DNA from: Botryotinia globosa
Lineage: Eukaryota > Ascomycota > Leotiomycetes > Helotiales > Sclerotiniaceae
Assembly (NCBI GenBank): GCA_014898425.1
Contig: RCSZ01000004.1
Location: 2,480,001-2,544,000 of the forward strand
Direction of reading: 5' to 3'
DNA: 64,000 bases
Shown here: in pieces, positions 37,380 to 48,810 of the stretch
How positions within the stretch are numbered: the stretch's first letter is position 1
Layout of the letters: each line of letters begins with the position of its first letter
Notes under the pieces: generated by a model
The model's database searches: none
What the model saw: the letters and a program-made list of their open reading frames with translations, nothing else
Told to the model about the DNA's origin: nothing
Position numbers and translations under genes: made by a program

Positions 37380-37783
37380 CTCGGGAGCCAACTCTGGAAC
37401 CGGTGTCGGCAGTTTTGGTTCGAACTTCAGGCCAGTAATAGTATCGACCCATTTAGCAAGTGGCACTTTAGCACTAGTGATCACATCGATTCTACCAATA
37501 TTAAGACGATCTCTCTCAATGTTGGTTATGACCGGCCAGATATGAATTTCACAGCATTGCTTTCGGAAGTGATTGTTTCGATATTTGATTGAAAAGCGAG
37601 AGCAAAAGCAGAAGATAATGAATTGGGGAGTTCGAAAAGCTCAAAAAGTTCTCGCATCACACTCCGTGCCATGGGATCCTCCGAGATGAGATCGCCATGT
37701 AACATAGCTAGAAGTACAGAATATTTATGTAGAAACTGAAGCCAGAATTCTGTCAGTGAAAGGATTGAATAATGGCCTACCAA
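37380..37783 (-). pseudogene. Possible relic of a non-canonical poly(A) polymerase (Trf4/Cid1-like) gene
   Basis: Read on the minus strand, a frame with protein-like composition (LHKYSVLLAMLHGDLISE, ELFELFELPNSLSSAFALA) is followed, after a change of frame near 37540, by IERDRLNIGRIDVITSAK and VPLAKWVDTITGLKFE. The second part resembles the strand of Trf4-type nucleotidyltransferases that follows the catalytic GSxxxG..D.D segment (pattern: I.VI..AKVPI.KFVD..TGL..DISF). The catalytic aspartates and the rest of the domain are not found, the frames do not join cleanly, and the matching stretch is short. I treat it as a broken fragment. The family assignment rests on memory of the pattern only. 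Confidence 0.3.
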
Positions 37784-38761
37784 TACACTGTAAGAGAACT
37801 CTGATCTAGCGGTTTTCTTTCATGTTTGGTTAAACCGCTGGCTCCGATATGATATAGTCAATTTGGTCTAAACTCCACAGGAGAATAGAGCGAGGTAGCG
37901 TCATAAGTATCCAATCGCTCTGGCAAGCGCTGCAGATCCAAAACAAACAGAAGTCATGTCCAATGCTCACCGGCAAGTCTGTTTTGGAGGTAGATGAAAC
38001 GTCGTGGAAAGAGATTCATGTTCGACTTGTGTGATTTGAATTTAGAAAAATCTTGACTTTAAATAATTTGAAGAAGGCAGCCGGCTCCACAGAGGTTATT
38101 CGACTGATTTGTATCAACTTCGTAGTGTTGGCATCGGCGGCGACTTGTGGCACTTTTCAACCTCAAAGCAAAACGCCATCCAGGACAATCATGGAGGATT
38201 TTTTCTTCCCGCTCACAGCATGCTCATTGTTAAATCGATTAGCTTGTGTTCTCTTTTTGAATTTAGACTAACTTCCTGCTGTTGACGTCCAATAGCTGAG
38301 TAGCAAATACAAGATACATCTCATTGCTAAGGGTACAATCAGTTAGTAGATGCAGTTCGTGTAAAACTCGTAGGCGTGTTATTAGCATCCGCGATTGAAT
38401 GACGTGTTATCTGTTTTCCTATGCATACCTAGTTTTGTGATTACTCTGAGAAACAATACTCCTTGTTATGCTTCCGCAGAACCTTTGAAAACCCTCATAT
38501 CGTGCTTCAGCAAATCTCTAAATAGAGCACCTGCAATGATTCAGTCGGTCTGATGAATCAGTAAACATGAAGCCGAACATGAATCTCGCATCTTCAGGTG
38601 TTTTGAGTGTAATCGTCTAAGTTGGCAATGGTCGTCTAGTGTGCTGAATTGTAAGGAAGAAAAAAAAAACCAAAGTTAATTTTGCATTGCAGCAGACCAA
38701 TGGTCCATAAAACCCGGCCAAACCACCAAGTGATCAAAACTCATGTTACGCGTCGACAAGT

Positions 38762-38899
38762 CTACATCGAACCAACGGAGAAGGAAATAGCCCTGGCTGC
38801 GCTTCAACGAACCCCCTGGCAAAGGTAAACGTTTCTGCGAGCTACATCGAAAAGGCAACAGTACTGGCTATGCTTCAACGAATCCCCTAGCAAATAAAC
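38762..38899. repeat. Diverged direct repeat (two copies, about 71-80 bp apart)
   Basis: The word ctacatcga occurs at 38762 and 38842; the cores at 38793-38823 and 38864-38894 match at 27 of 31 bases. The four differences are all C-to-T or G-to-A from first to second copy. Two lie in a TG-to-TA context, as left by repeat-induced point mutation. Confidence 0.7.
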
Positions 38900-41407
38900 C
38901 TTTTAACATACTGTTGTGATCCTCAGATTGACCATAGAGCACACGTCGTCTATCGGTTGATCTACTCCTAGAGAATGCACGTATTTTATCTAGAACGACG
39001 TTCTGATCCAAATCTTTCTGATGGTACATAATTTGGTGTTGTTTACAACGGAATAGTATCAATCAACTGATGAAAAGTATGTGAGGATCTATGGACTTGA
39101 ACATTCGAGACAGCTGTCTAGCAAAGATTTGGGGTGCAAAACTGGCCTGCTCTACATCGGAGTGTTACTGTAACAGTAGCAACAGTAGTATGAAGTATGC
39201 TTGTGGACCCAACAAGGCAATGGCGCTATTGAGACGATGCTTATCGAGTCTTTGAGCTTAAGCTAGAACACAGCTTGCTAGCTCATAGCGAGACGTCCCT
39301 GAGGCTTCATGCACCGTGAGAATTGTCAGTTGGGAGCTTGCGACCGAAGTGCAGAATACGAGAGCGTTGGAAGGTGACAACTTGTGCAGTGATTGTGATG
39401 CTAGCAGTCTATTTCGCAATTCGAACAGAAGCACTGTTGAAGCAGTACATATTGCTTGCTAAGGTGTAATGAAGCGTTGGGATGTAACTTGAAGGTTGGC
39501 TGTTTTGAGATATGGTCCATACAGTCTTCTTCAAATGAACCCCAAAAGATGATTGTTCGAATAGATTTGAACACTGGTAGTCAACAAACAGCAAGTGCTT
39601 CCTAATCGATATGTGGGCCCGAAGTCCTGGAATGTTGATGGCCAGTGAATTGCTTTAATCCAAATCTCAACCACGGCGACGAAACCCAAAGTCCTGTTCT
39701 TATGTTGAGCGGCGTGGAGTAGCAGTGACATCTAAGATGAAAGCAACGCTGTCACTTGCAGATTCAAGAGGTGTTTTCATGGCAACAACAAGTTATAGAC
39801 AAATGATGCTAGTAACAAAGTGATTGCAGTTGTGGTTATGGTCGATGAAGATGCGATGATAGATTCGATGAGGAAGTTGGTGAATTGTGTATTGAACCAC
39901 CGAAGCAGTACCGAGGACGGCGATCGTAGGACTCAGAATCTTAACTGCTCTCTCTATTCCCTCTGTTGGGTTCATAATCGACGGTTACCGGGATAGAAGC
40001 GATCTTATGAGCCGATATAGTACCAATGACTCCACAGAGCTAAGCAAATCTCAATCTCTGTAACCAGAACAGAAGTCTTGTGTTGATATTGCTGACCAGT
40101 TATGATTCTGCAAAGCAAAACACAGCTCAATCATGTGATAGTGCAACAAAAATCGAGGTTGGGTATTGATATAGCTGACCGAGGGAACGCCCATGCTAGT
40201 GCCATCGCGCCACCTGAATGAACACCGGAAAATGGTAAGAAAATCATTTGTATCATGTCAAGTGATGAAAGCTTACCGACTCCCTTCACGACCCTGCTCT
40301 GCTCCTACCAGAAACCATTTATTAACACCTATCTCTTCTCACTATGGTCCGACCCATTCGACTTGGCAATGGAAGGGTTGGTATTGTCATACTATACCTT
40401 GAATACACACGTGTTGGTTAACCCCTCGACGGTTGTTGAAATTGAAGCTGTAGGTACCCTACCATTGTCTCTGTCTCGTGTCCCACTTATGAATCGCGCC
40501 ATTGTACCTTTCTGGTTCAGATAATCTCAACATATATTGCCACGGCAATTAGAATTGAAATTGTACGCATGTCCTATAAAGCTTACGTATTGAAGCATGG
40601 GGATCTATAGATAGGTATACATAGTTTTCGTTCCTAGCCTCCAATTTTATGCGCAATCTCTAATCCAGTAATTCTAGGCTTTGCCAGATCTAATCTAAGA
40701 ATGCATTTTGAAAAATCTCATTCACAACACACGCTAATAAGTCCAGAATACCAGTTTTGAAACAGTATCACTGGGCAAGGTGGTGATCGAGCTAGCAATA
40801 TCCGTTCTGGTTACCCTCAACAACCGAAACGATCTCGATCTCTCAATCAAAATATTGCCGCTCCAATGAAAAAGTGGTGAAATAAAAACGTGTACCGTCG
40901 TCTTGGTGGTTGTTTGCTTCCAGATTAAGATCAGCACTCAGACCCGAGGAGGGGATGGCGGCTTTGAAATGTGACCTGTATTTACAATGGCGACGCGAAA
41001 CAGTGATATCCAATGAAATTTCCTCCTTGTACACCCGCTTCTCCCTCCAATTCACGCGTTACCTTCCTGCGTATCAGCGGCCATAATGAGGCGTGCAATC
41101 TATGCACCTTGTGTATAAAGCCATTGCATATTTAATGATAGAAGTCAGAGATGAACCAGAAGCATGGGTGATTTGGCTGGCCGTAATAAAGTCTTCAGGT
41201 CCCCATCTGTATTGGGAGTGGAAGTAGTGGGGGATGAACAAAACCAAAGGGAACTATGACCTGAGAGCCAGGTCCCAGTATTGGCAGTGCGTAAAACATT
41301 ATGTAGTTCCCAACCAGCCGGGATCGCTGTTTAGTACGTAACGGCGAAGCGCGTGAGTACTAAGGCAACTACTGATCTCCCACTTTCATCGACTCTTCAA
41401 TCCTATC

Positions 41408-42655
41408 TCAATCCATAGCCCCGTGCCATCCAACTTCCTTGTTGAGGAACCAAGAACCCCCACCCTCGATCTCCACTAAATCACCTCTAACAACAAATCT
41501 CGTCAATGAGTCTCCAATAGCTCTCTCCACATTCTCAAACAACTTTCGAAATTTCCCATCCAATAAGTGTATCCCTCCATTAGAAAATCGATTGGGCTCA
41601 TGGCACCCATCTCCTCCAAATTCTATTACTTCGAGAGTAGACGCCAATGATATAAGAAAGCTTTCCATGGCAAGGAATCTACTTGACACGCCTTCTATAT
41701 GTAGGCTTCGAAGGGGAGGTAAAATTAAATTCGATTGTTTAGATTTTGACAAAAGATCCTCAAGCAGTGGTGTAATATCAATCTTACGCTTTGACTGAAA
41801 GCAGATATTGAAACTCTCCAAATTCGTAGCAGCATTTAAACACGTAGCGATGTTCGCAAATACTTCTTGGAAACTTAAGTTATTAGGTATATCGCTATAA
41901 TCCAGAGCCAAGCGTAAATCTGTAAGATTATAGAAAATAGGTGTTATAGACTGGAATAGAACCTTGTTCTGCGCGAAAAACTCAACTGGTAAGCAATCGT
42001 GAGACAGTTTTCGGAGCTTCAGAACCTCAATACTGCGGAGTAGTGAAATCAGAATCGTGGTGAAAAGCTCCTTTGTCGATTCTCTGCGTAACAATCTCGT
42101 CGAAGGAACTCTCCAAAGTGATGCCAGTAGAGAGAGTGCCGGTTCATCGGGTAAGGGGAAATTGGCCATAGAAACAGACAGGGCTGATAAATTAGGCAGG
42201 GAACGGAAGACTTCAGACAGACCTGATTCACTTATTCGAGAGTTGAATTCTTCTCTCAAGAACTTGAGACTAGAATATCGAAACCAAGCTTCTTCAGTTA
42301 GTTCGGCACGAGTTTCTGGATTGAATACCCTAGGATCTGAGTTAAAGAGAATTGCATTATGCCTTGCATGAAATTCATCGATGTCGCCAAGATTGAGCTC
42401 GATAGATTGAATACAAGAGGAAAAGGTTGGATGACGGCATAAATGAAGAAGACGATTGAAATCGGGACGATGGGCGAAACCATGGAATTTGGGAAGGATG
42501 AGGTATGGTGTACTGAGGAAGGAGAGAAACTTGCAAGTCAAACGGATAGACTTGATGGCGGGTAGGTCCATATAAAGGATCACAAATCTCAGGAGCTCGA
42601 CAGGTAGTGACAAGAAATCTGAGGAGAGAGTTTGAGGGGCTTTGATATCTGCCAT
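41408..42655 (-). CDS. F-box domain protein
   Basis: One exon of 415 residues. Near the N-terminus (about 14-52) is an F-box: LSLPVELLRFVILYMDLPAI, then IRLTCKFLSFLSTPYL. F-box proteins bind Skp1 and bring substrates to SCF ubiquitin ligases. The remainder has spaced Leu-rich stretches (LPNLSALSVSM, LTDLRLALD, LRSLHIEGV, LEVIEFGG), like the loose leucine-rich repeats of fungal F-box proteins. Substrates of this large and fast-evolving family cannot be predicted. It is divergent from the small membrane protein at 43090. Confidence 0.85.
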   Translation of the reverse strand: MADIKAPQTLSSDFLSLPVELLRFVILYMDLPAIKSIRLTCKFLSFLSTPYLILPKFHGFAHRPDFNRLLHLCRHPTFSSCIQSIELNLGDIDEFHARHNAILFNSDPRVFNPETRAELTEEAWFRYSSLKFLREEFNSRISESGLSEVFRSLPNLSALSVSMANFPLPDEPALSLLASLWRVPSTRLLRRESTKELFTTILISLLRSIEVLKLRKLSHDCLPVEFFAQNKVLFQSITPIFYNLTDLRLALDYSDIPNNLSFQEVFANIATCLNAATNLESFNICFQSKRKIDITPLLEDLLSKSKQSNLILPPLRSLHIEGVSSRFLAMESFLISLASTLEVIEFGGDGCHEPNRFSNGGIHLLDGKFRKLFENVERAIGDSLTRFVVRGDLVEIEGGGSWFLNKEVGWHGAMD

Positions 42656-43089
42656 TTGTGACGACTGGAGGTGATGAGAACTTTTGATGAAGGCTTCTCA
42701 GGGATTGATCAATAGGTTACTTAATCGAATATTTTGATTCGCTTCAGCTAACATTGATTATCTTCCAAGACTGGCAACAAAACTTTTATAGCAACCTTAG
42801 CAGATCATGATATAATACTAAGACAAACAAATATATAGCTTTCGGTACTTAGGTAGGTAACCAGGTACTAACCACAAATTGGATTTGCGCGGGGGCACCG
42901 ATGGAAGTACGCCTTTTAGTCTGCATAGCATTGAATACCCCTACCTAGTACCATCATCGGGATGTCGGATCCAACTTTGGTATCCGAAGTGTCTCGGAAT
43001 AACCCGACAATATCGATTTTCAATATCATTAACCACAATTTCTAGACGTCGGTTATTGGAAATACTCTCGTTTCCCTTTCAAATAAAAG
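42656..43089. promoter_or_regulatory. Divergent promoter region
   Basis: 434 bp between the starts of the F-box gene (leftwards) and the small membrane protein gene (rightwards). It must hold both promoters. It includes an AT-rich stretch and a run of 'taggtaggtaaccaggtac' near 42850. No known element is clear. Confidence 0.45.
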
Positions 43090-43360
43090 ATGTCGTTATT
43101 ATCGTATGGCCTCTCCCTGTCTCTCATTTAACTCTCATACCTGCTTCCCATTTATATTCCCAACTAATCTTCCTTCGACAAACAGATCCTTTCGAGCACT
43201 CCCTCCTCGCACCCGCGCAATGATAGGCGCAAGCTTCATTGCTTGGGGCACAATCGGTCTCTATTTGTCTGATACGGCAGAAAAGAAGCTTGGATTTGAA
43301 CCTACCGCGCAGGATAAGGCAAAGATGCCTAAGTTTACGGTGGTTGAGAAGGAGAACTGA
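43090..43360 (+). CDS. Small single-span membrane protein, function unknown
   Basis: Exons 43090..43103 (14 nt) and 43186..43360 join to 62 residues. The intron has donor GTATGG, branch aactaatc and acceptor aaacag. The protein starts MSLLSSFRALPPRTRAM, basic and without acidic residues, followed by one hydrophobic segment (about residues 17-33, IGASFIAWGTIGLYLSD) and a charged tail ending FTVVEKEN. A short basic lead followed by one span and a Lys/Glu-rich tail resembles small inner-membrane proteins of fungal mitochondria, but that is inference and I do not recognise the family. Without the first exon the frame would have to start at the internal Met, in the membrane span. The splice model is well supported by frame and signals. 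Confidence 0.7.
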
Positions 43361-44950
43361 AATTGTTGTGAGGATGGATGTTTTGCAGACCAAGTAAACA
43401 GTGGCACAGCGCAGCAGAGAGAGACAAATCGATTTTGAAACAACAAGCAGAGCTTAAGAGGTTTCTTTACAGACCTTAGGGGAATTATGGCCAATTGTGG
43501 GGGGAGACGGAAATTGCACATACTGAGGGTTAGCTTGTGGTGATTGGAGAACCGGGGAACTGAGGGAGGGATTCCAAGAAAGGCTGTGGGTCGGCGCCTG
43601 AGCAACGATATTCTACTTTCTACAGATAGCGACTGGTAAAACAATCGGATGCTGTTTGCGCACATCGGATATATCCGCATTGTCTGGCATTTCTTTTGGG
43701 GGAGCCCTGCCTCGAGAGTTCTTCCACACCTTCCGTCATTGTCTGTCAGATAGATCTTTCGAGTGTGCTTCGAGGGCCATGAATAGGAGGCAGTTCCGTA
43801 AGACTTACTAAGGTCATCTCTCACCTTTACGTCTCGCAGAAAAAAGTTCCTTGATGGATTTCTATCGATATTGCTATCTTGAGGAATTTGGTAGATTGCC
43901 TTCCTCTACATCTTATCACCTATGCAACCTGACTCTAATTTATGGTATATGTGTACATCAAACACTTCCATATGATACGAGCTATAGGCTGTACAGGATA
44001 GCTAGCTGCCTTGTTGTTGTCGCACTGGACCCTTTGGTTCGGAAGATCCTATAAACAAAAGGAGCTTGCACGCCCGTTCTTTCATCTTACCATGACTTAT
44101 TTAGCCTGTGTGAAACTTCGCGTACAGTAGACGCATATTTTTTTCTCTTCTTCCTAGGCTTCAGGCCGATAGAATATGATACCACGGAAATTGGTTGAAT
44201 CTGGTATCTGGTACACATTTGGGCGACTTTATTCTAGACGAGTATCTGCATTAGCAACACTACCTGATATGCCTCAAGTGAGAGCAACTACCAAAAATTC
44301 TCAAACTTTCACTCACAGACTACCTCTGGGGGTACGGAGTCAAACTTTTTCAAATTTGAAGATCATACAGTGGGATTATGTGTATAATCTGAATAGGTTC
44401 AGTTCATCCTTGGCATAATCAAAACCCATTTTTTTTCATGAACGTGTGCGCCTACGAGTAAAGCCTCGGATTTGAGGGAAAAGACACTGAAAGTATGGGA
44501 TTTTAATACAACATAACATAAGACTTATATATCGAGGTGACTGGACTTGGTCTAAGATAAACTTACCTTAAGTTTCTGCAGCTGTGTAAGCTCAATGAGC
44601 TGTGCGATATTATAATCTTTCCAATGCCAGGCTTATTCGATTCTCGCTTAAGTCGTATTCAATGGCCTTTTGAATGTATTTTTGCAACACTGAAAAGTCC
44701 CAAAACCCTTGGATTGGCTATATCTATTATAATTCAAGATGGTTTATAAATTCGTTTGGTAGATTATACCTAGTGCAACATTTAGGTCCCGAAGATCACT
44801 TGCCATGACGATAGTAGGACGATATGACTTGGGTAATAGTAGTTTATTTCATTAGACCACCTCATAGTTATCACCTCGAAAATATTTTTCAATTCCTATA
44901 TGAATCTTCCTCTCATTACATTAATCAATCAATCAACCTCTCGATTAATC
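43361..44950. other. Intergenic region
   Basis: 3' side of the small membrane protein and promoter of the unknown small gene at 45025. Frames here are short and have no family features; I see no gene. Confidence 0.55.
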
Positions 44951-45028
44951 ATGCCACCACTAAAATCCTACCTTCAACGCTTTGCCCAGCGCCCAAGAAC
45001 GACCCCGTCCATTACTTCGTCGCGATGA
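44951..45028 (+). promoter_or_regulatory. Upstream frame overlapping the next start codon (ATGA)
   Basis: A 25-codon frame begins MPPLKSYLQRFAQRPRTTPS, basic and free of acidic residues like a mitochondrial targeting sequence. Its TGA overlaps the ATG at 45025 by the sequence ATGA. It could be an upstream frame allowing reinitiation, or the true N-terminus if a frameshift or unseen splice joins it to the next frame. Confidence 0.4.
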
Positions 45029-45348
45029 CCCCCATTGCATCAGGTCTATTATTAGGTCTGGGCCTCTCCAGATGGCGACTCAACAAACACCTCAGGGAAC
45101 AGATAGAACAAGGATATATCGAAGCCAAAATCGAACCTAAGGAACTCGAACAAGCCTTCAAAGATATGGGTCTTCTACTAAAGAAACATGGTATCGAGAC
45201 GGAAGATATTGTGTCTCGCACACGCAAGGAAAGTCCACATTGTAGTATTAGGTGGAATCTCGGGGGCGCATTGAAAGCTTTCGCGGAGTTTAAGGAAGAG
45301 GAGGAGAGAAGAAAGAATGAAGGGGAAAGGAGGAAAAAGGGAGGTTGA
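45025..45348 (+). CDS. Small unknown protein with C-terminal charged helix
   Basis: From the ATG at 45025 the product has 107 residues: a hydrophobic N-terminal stretch (ASGLLLGLGLSRW), then an acidic and basic middle with EQIEQGYIEAKIEPKELEQA, then a highly charged end (KEEEERRKNEGERRKKGG), probably helical. The same frame is open back to an ATG at 44824, which would add 67 residues of low complexity (runs of Ile, Asn, Ser, from tandem aatc words), so I prefer the shorter form. I do not recognise a family. The regular composition and third-base pattern of the middle part suggest it is coding. Confidence 0.45.
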   Translation: MTPIASGLLLGLGLSRWRLNKHLREQIEQGYIEAKIEPKELEQAFKDMGLLLKKHGIETEDIVSRTRKESPHCSIRWNLGGALKAFAEFKEEEERRKNEGERRKKGG

Positions 45349-46338
45349 TTGGTGCGCGTGAGCACGAGGGAGGGGATGCGGAATGGGAGCCTAGCAGCAA
45401 AGACATGCACAATGCGGTCGAATCTCCTTAATTGCACATATTCACGGTTGCCGGTGTTGGACTTATGGTGATTGAAAATGTCAAGGGGATCAGATGCAGC
45501 TGTTTCGAAATTGGTCTTGCTGGTATCTTGTAATGTTGTGGAGATCTGAGGAAATGAATGGATGCTGCTGGAGTCCGAGTTGGAGTTGGAGCGGCAGAAC
45601 TATTGCTATAAATGGATTGATTTATCAAACTCCAATCTTCTGAAAGCCTCTCACCACCACAAATGGGAGCAGGATGGACATTGTGCAGCAAAGACTGGAC
45701 TGGCATATCATCAATTAGCGTCCTATATCAAATACTCAGCATTCTTGCAATACTCATTTGTAATGGATGATAACAGACACTAGGTATATAGATATCGTAA
45801 TGGACTAGACGCATCTATATAGGGAAATTCTCATCTCAACTTATCTAAATCATAATAATATTTTATATGTTTTGGAAAAATAATATTTTAGTAAGAATAT
45901 AATTACAACTTAATTTTCTTTTATACTGATTATATTATATTACACCACTACTCTATCATCTATCTATACCACCACGTTTTCACATTCCCACAAAAAATTC
46001 TCCCCGAAAATAATATTAAAATCGATACCCCATCCCATCCCATCCCATCCCACCCCCACACTCCCTATCCCCCATCCTCAAATCCTCAAAAATATAACAA
46101 TCCAAACTTAAAACTTAAAACTCAAAACTCAATCATACAACCTCTAACCAAATAATATAACAAACAATACTCCACTATTTCCTCCCATTCCCCATCCACC
46201 ACTACACATCTAACAATTCCCCATAACCCCCTATCTATACATATACCGAAATCTCATCCCAGCCAGCCACAGAAATCCCCAAAAAGCTTATTTAAACTTC
46301 ACTCTCACTCTCACTCTCATTCTCACTCTCACTCTCAT

Positions 46339-46373
<35 letters not shown>

Positions 46374-47037
46374 TTCTCACTCTCACTCTCATTCTCACTC
46401 TCACTCTCATTCTCACTCTCACTCTCATTCTCACTCTCACTCTCATTCTCACTCTCACTCTCATTCTCACTCTCACTCTCATCAACCTCCCACACATACA
46501 TACATACATACATAAATTCGCTCTAACCGGAAGCCCTATATATCCACCTACCTTGATACTAGATACCAGGTACCTAGGAGGTATGATGGATGACTTACAT
46601 ACATCCTACATCATACATGCATGTATGTTTATATATATATACATCTACATCCGGAGACTAACGGTACATAGGTAGGTTATCTCAACATTGTAAATGTGAG
46701 TTCTTACATCTTCATCCTTCGAAACACAATAATAAAAACGCCTCCTGTAAAAACAATCAATCAATCAAACAATCAATCAACTCAATCATCATCTTAAATT
46801 TTATTTTCATACTCTATTCATTAAGCATATTTTATTTTGATTTCCTATCCAATCCAATCCAATCGACCCTCTCATCAGTTCAAAAACGCCAGCCCAGTGC
46901 CGCTAAACGCTATCATATAAACACCAATTCGCCTTCGATTTCTAGAATTTCCCAACCCCCAAATCCAACGCCATCCATGCATCGTTTTTTCGTTGATCTT
47001 TTCGTACACTCATTTCCTTCCCCATTACCATTATCCC
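45349..47037. other. Intergenic region with minisatellite
   Basis: Between the unknown small gene and the 3' end of the MFS transporter. AT-rich at 45840-45960, then C-rich with CATCC repeats (about 46026-46055), the 18-bp minisatellite (46299-46482), short TA and CATA runs (46500-46640), and probably the 3' untranslated region of the transporter. No gene. Confidence 0.65.
46299..46482. repeat. Minisatellite with 18-bp unit
   Basis: The unit tctcactctcactctcat is repeated about ten times, once with extra ctcact hexamers. The plus strand is pure pyrimidine plus A. The minus strand reads without stops as a Glu/Ser alternating chain, but this is a product of the repeat and not evidence of a gene. 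Confidence 0.95.
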
Positions 47038-48810
47038 CTACTGATCCCGTACCGACTCCGAATCCGAATTGTTTTCCGATGAGGAAGTCGAATCAACCTC
47101 AATCACCGTAATTGCAGAAACCATCTTGTTTTTACTATCTCTTCTCTTTACACCCATCCATTCATCTCCTTCTTCCTCAACTCCCTCATCCCTTCTCGTC
47201 CTCTTGACCATAAAACATTGAGCCGCTCCCACCATTGCCACAAGCGCACTTCCAAGCCAAGCCAACGCCGTGAAATTTGTCTTGCTACCAAGCGCATACA
47301 GGTATCCCGCAACAGGTGGAGCTACAGTCCTACAAGCTGCACCAGCCGATGCTGCAAGGCCATTGACTTTTCCGAGAACGTTTGGAGAGGGGGTAGCTTC
47401 TTTGATGAGGATGAGAAGAACGGGGTATATTAGGATTGAAAGGAGATTGCGGACGAAGAGAGTAGTGTAAAGACCAGCATAGAGATATGAAGCAGGAAGA
47501 TAAACGAGGATAGGTACCATAAGATACACAATTGGATGTAGCACGCTGACTACAATGAAGAGTTTATAAGTGCCGAGAAACTCTGCAGCCCAAGGAAATA
47601 TGACGGCTTGAACAAACAACGCAATAATGCCATTTATGGACATAATTACACCAACTTGCTGCACAGATAGACCAAGACCTCCAGGCATCATAAATTCGCT
47701 AGTCATGATGGAAATACTTTCCCTAGGACCTTTTGTATCCTCCAGGAAGATGGGAAGTAAATGATCATATGTCATGGAATGATATGTGAATATTCCCAAT
47801 GCGATAATCAAAGCGACAACATTTTTGTTGAAAATTTGGGGAGGGATAGATTTAGTGGGCGTGTTTCGCCACTCACTGTCATCGCTTCCCTCGAAAGTTC
47901 CGTAAGTTTCGGCGCGCAAGTCGACTGCGGGTGTTTTAATGGCATCGGCAGTGGCCATCAATGGGGTTTCCTCGGAATGGTATGTATCATCTGGTAGAGA
48001 AACCCGGGGTTGCATATCCGGATGTGTCTCTTGAAGGAGGAAGTATCCCGCTAGAATGCTGATGAATAGTAGACCAGCACACATTAAATTTGGAAGCAAA
48101 TATGGGAATGTGTTGAAAATACTATCCGGCGAGAAAATGTTTGGAAAGGTCGATGTAGGATCTGCGAATGTGCCACCGATCGCAGGACCGATAATAGTAC
48201 CTATACTCCAAACAAATGGCATGACTGAGTATGCTCGAGCTGTCAAGAAGAAATTAGTTCAGGTTCTCCGTGCGATCACCATATAAAATCAGACTTACGC
48301 TCATGTTCTTTCTTGGTGACCATTTCGCCAACCATAGTCTGAATAACACCTATGTTTCCATTCAAGAAGCCTCCAAGAGCTCTGCCAAGGAGCGCAACCC
48401 AAATGTTCGACGCAAATCCAACCATAATCATACTCAACATCGTTCCGCAACATCCTGCTAGCAACACTGGCTTTCGTCCGATTCTATCAGATAACCCACC
48501 CCAGTACATGCCCGTCAAAGATTCTGCCAGCGCAAAGGCTGAGATGAGAAGGCCCGCATAGAAAGAAGCATCATCTTCGTTGCCGACTTTGAACTTCTTT
48601 ACGAGTGCCCACGCGTAGGGGAAGATAGAGGTGAGGGCAATAGGTTCCGCGAGACGGACAATTGCTAAAACGATGTTAATAATGTGTTTCGCATTGATCG
48701 TGGGCGTGGCGCAGTCATGGAATGTGGGAATAAAACTTACCAAGGAGAAAAAGTTGAGTGGTAGGAAATTTATCGGGATCCTGTCGAGAATTCCGAATTC
48801 CTCGGGGCAT
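47038..48810 (-). CDS. MFS transporter (DHA1-like, ZIF1/YCR023C type)
   Basis: A 12-span transporter of the major facilitator superfamily, probably a proton antiporter in the vacuolar or plasma membrane; substrate unknown. Exons, reading leftwards: 48741..48810, 48299..48664 and 47038..48239, for 545 residues. The start at 48810 gives FPTTQLFLLAIVRLAEPIAL across the first splice, a stretch typical of this MFS subfamily. The loop between spans 2 and 3 has GGLSDRIGRKP (79-89); a later loop motif is PRAYSVMPFVWSIG followed by GPAIGG. A long cytosolic loop (about residues 240-290) divides the halves. The C-terminal tail is charged and Ser-rich. The family includes fungal and plant ZIF1-like proteins, but zinc or drug transport cannot be inferred. 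Confidence 0.9.

Larger units (their letters stand above)
36321..41407. other. Gene-poor block with decayed sequence
   Basis: Five kilobases with no intact gene. A probable nucleotidyltransferase relic on the minus strand (37380-37783) and a diverged direct repeat (38762-38899) are listed separately. Several AT-biased frames of 60-90 codons occur without family features. The block looks like old duplicated or mobile DNA that has lost function, but I could not find terminal repeats or a reverse transcriptase or transposase motif. Confidence 0.5.

Noticed and set aside
46288..46513. Long minus-strand frames encoding Glu-Ser and Arg-Val repeats
   Set aside because: They exist only because the 18-bp minisatellite unit is a multiple of three and lacks stops in two frames.
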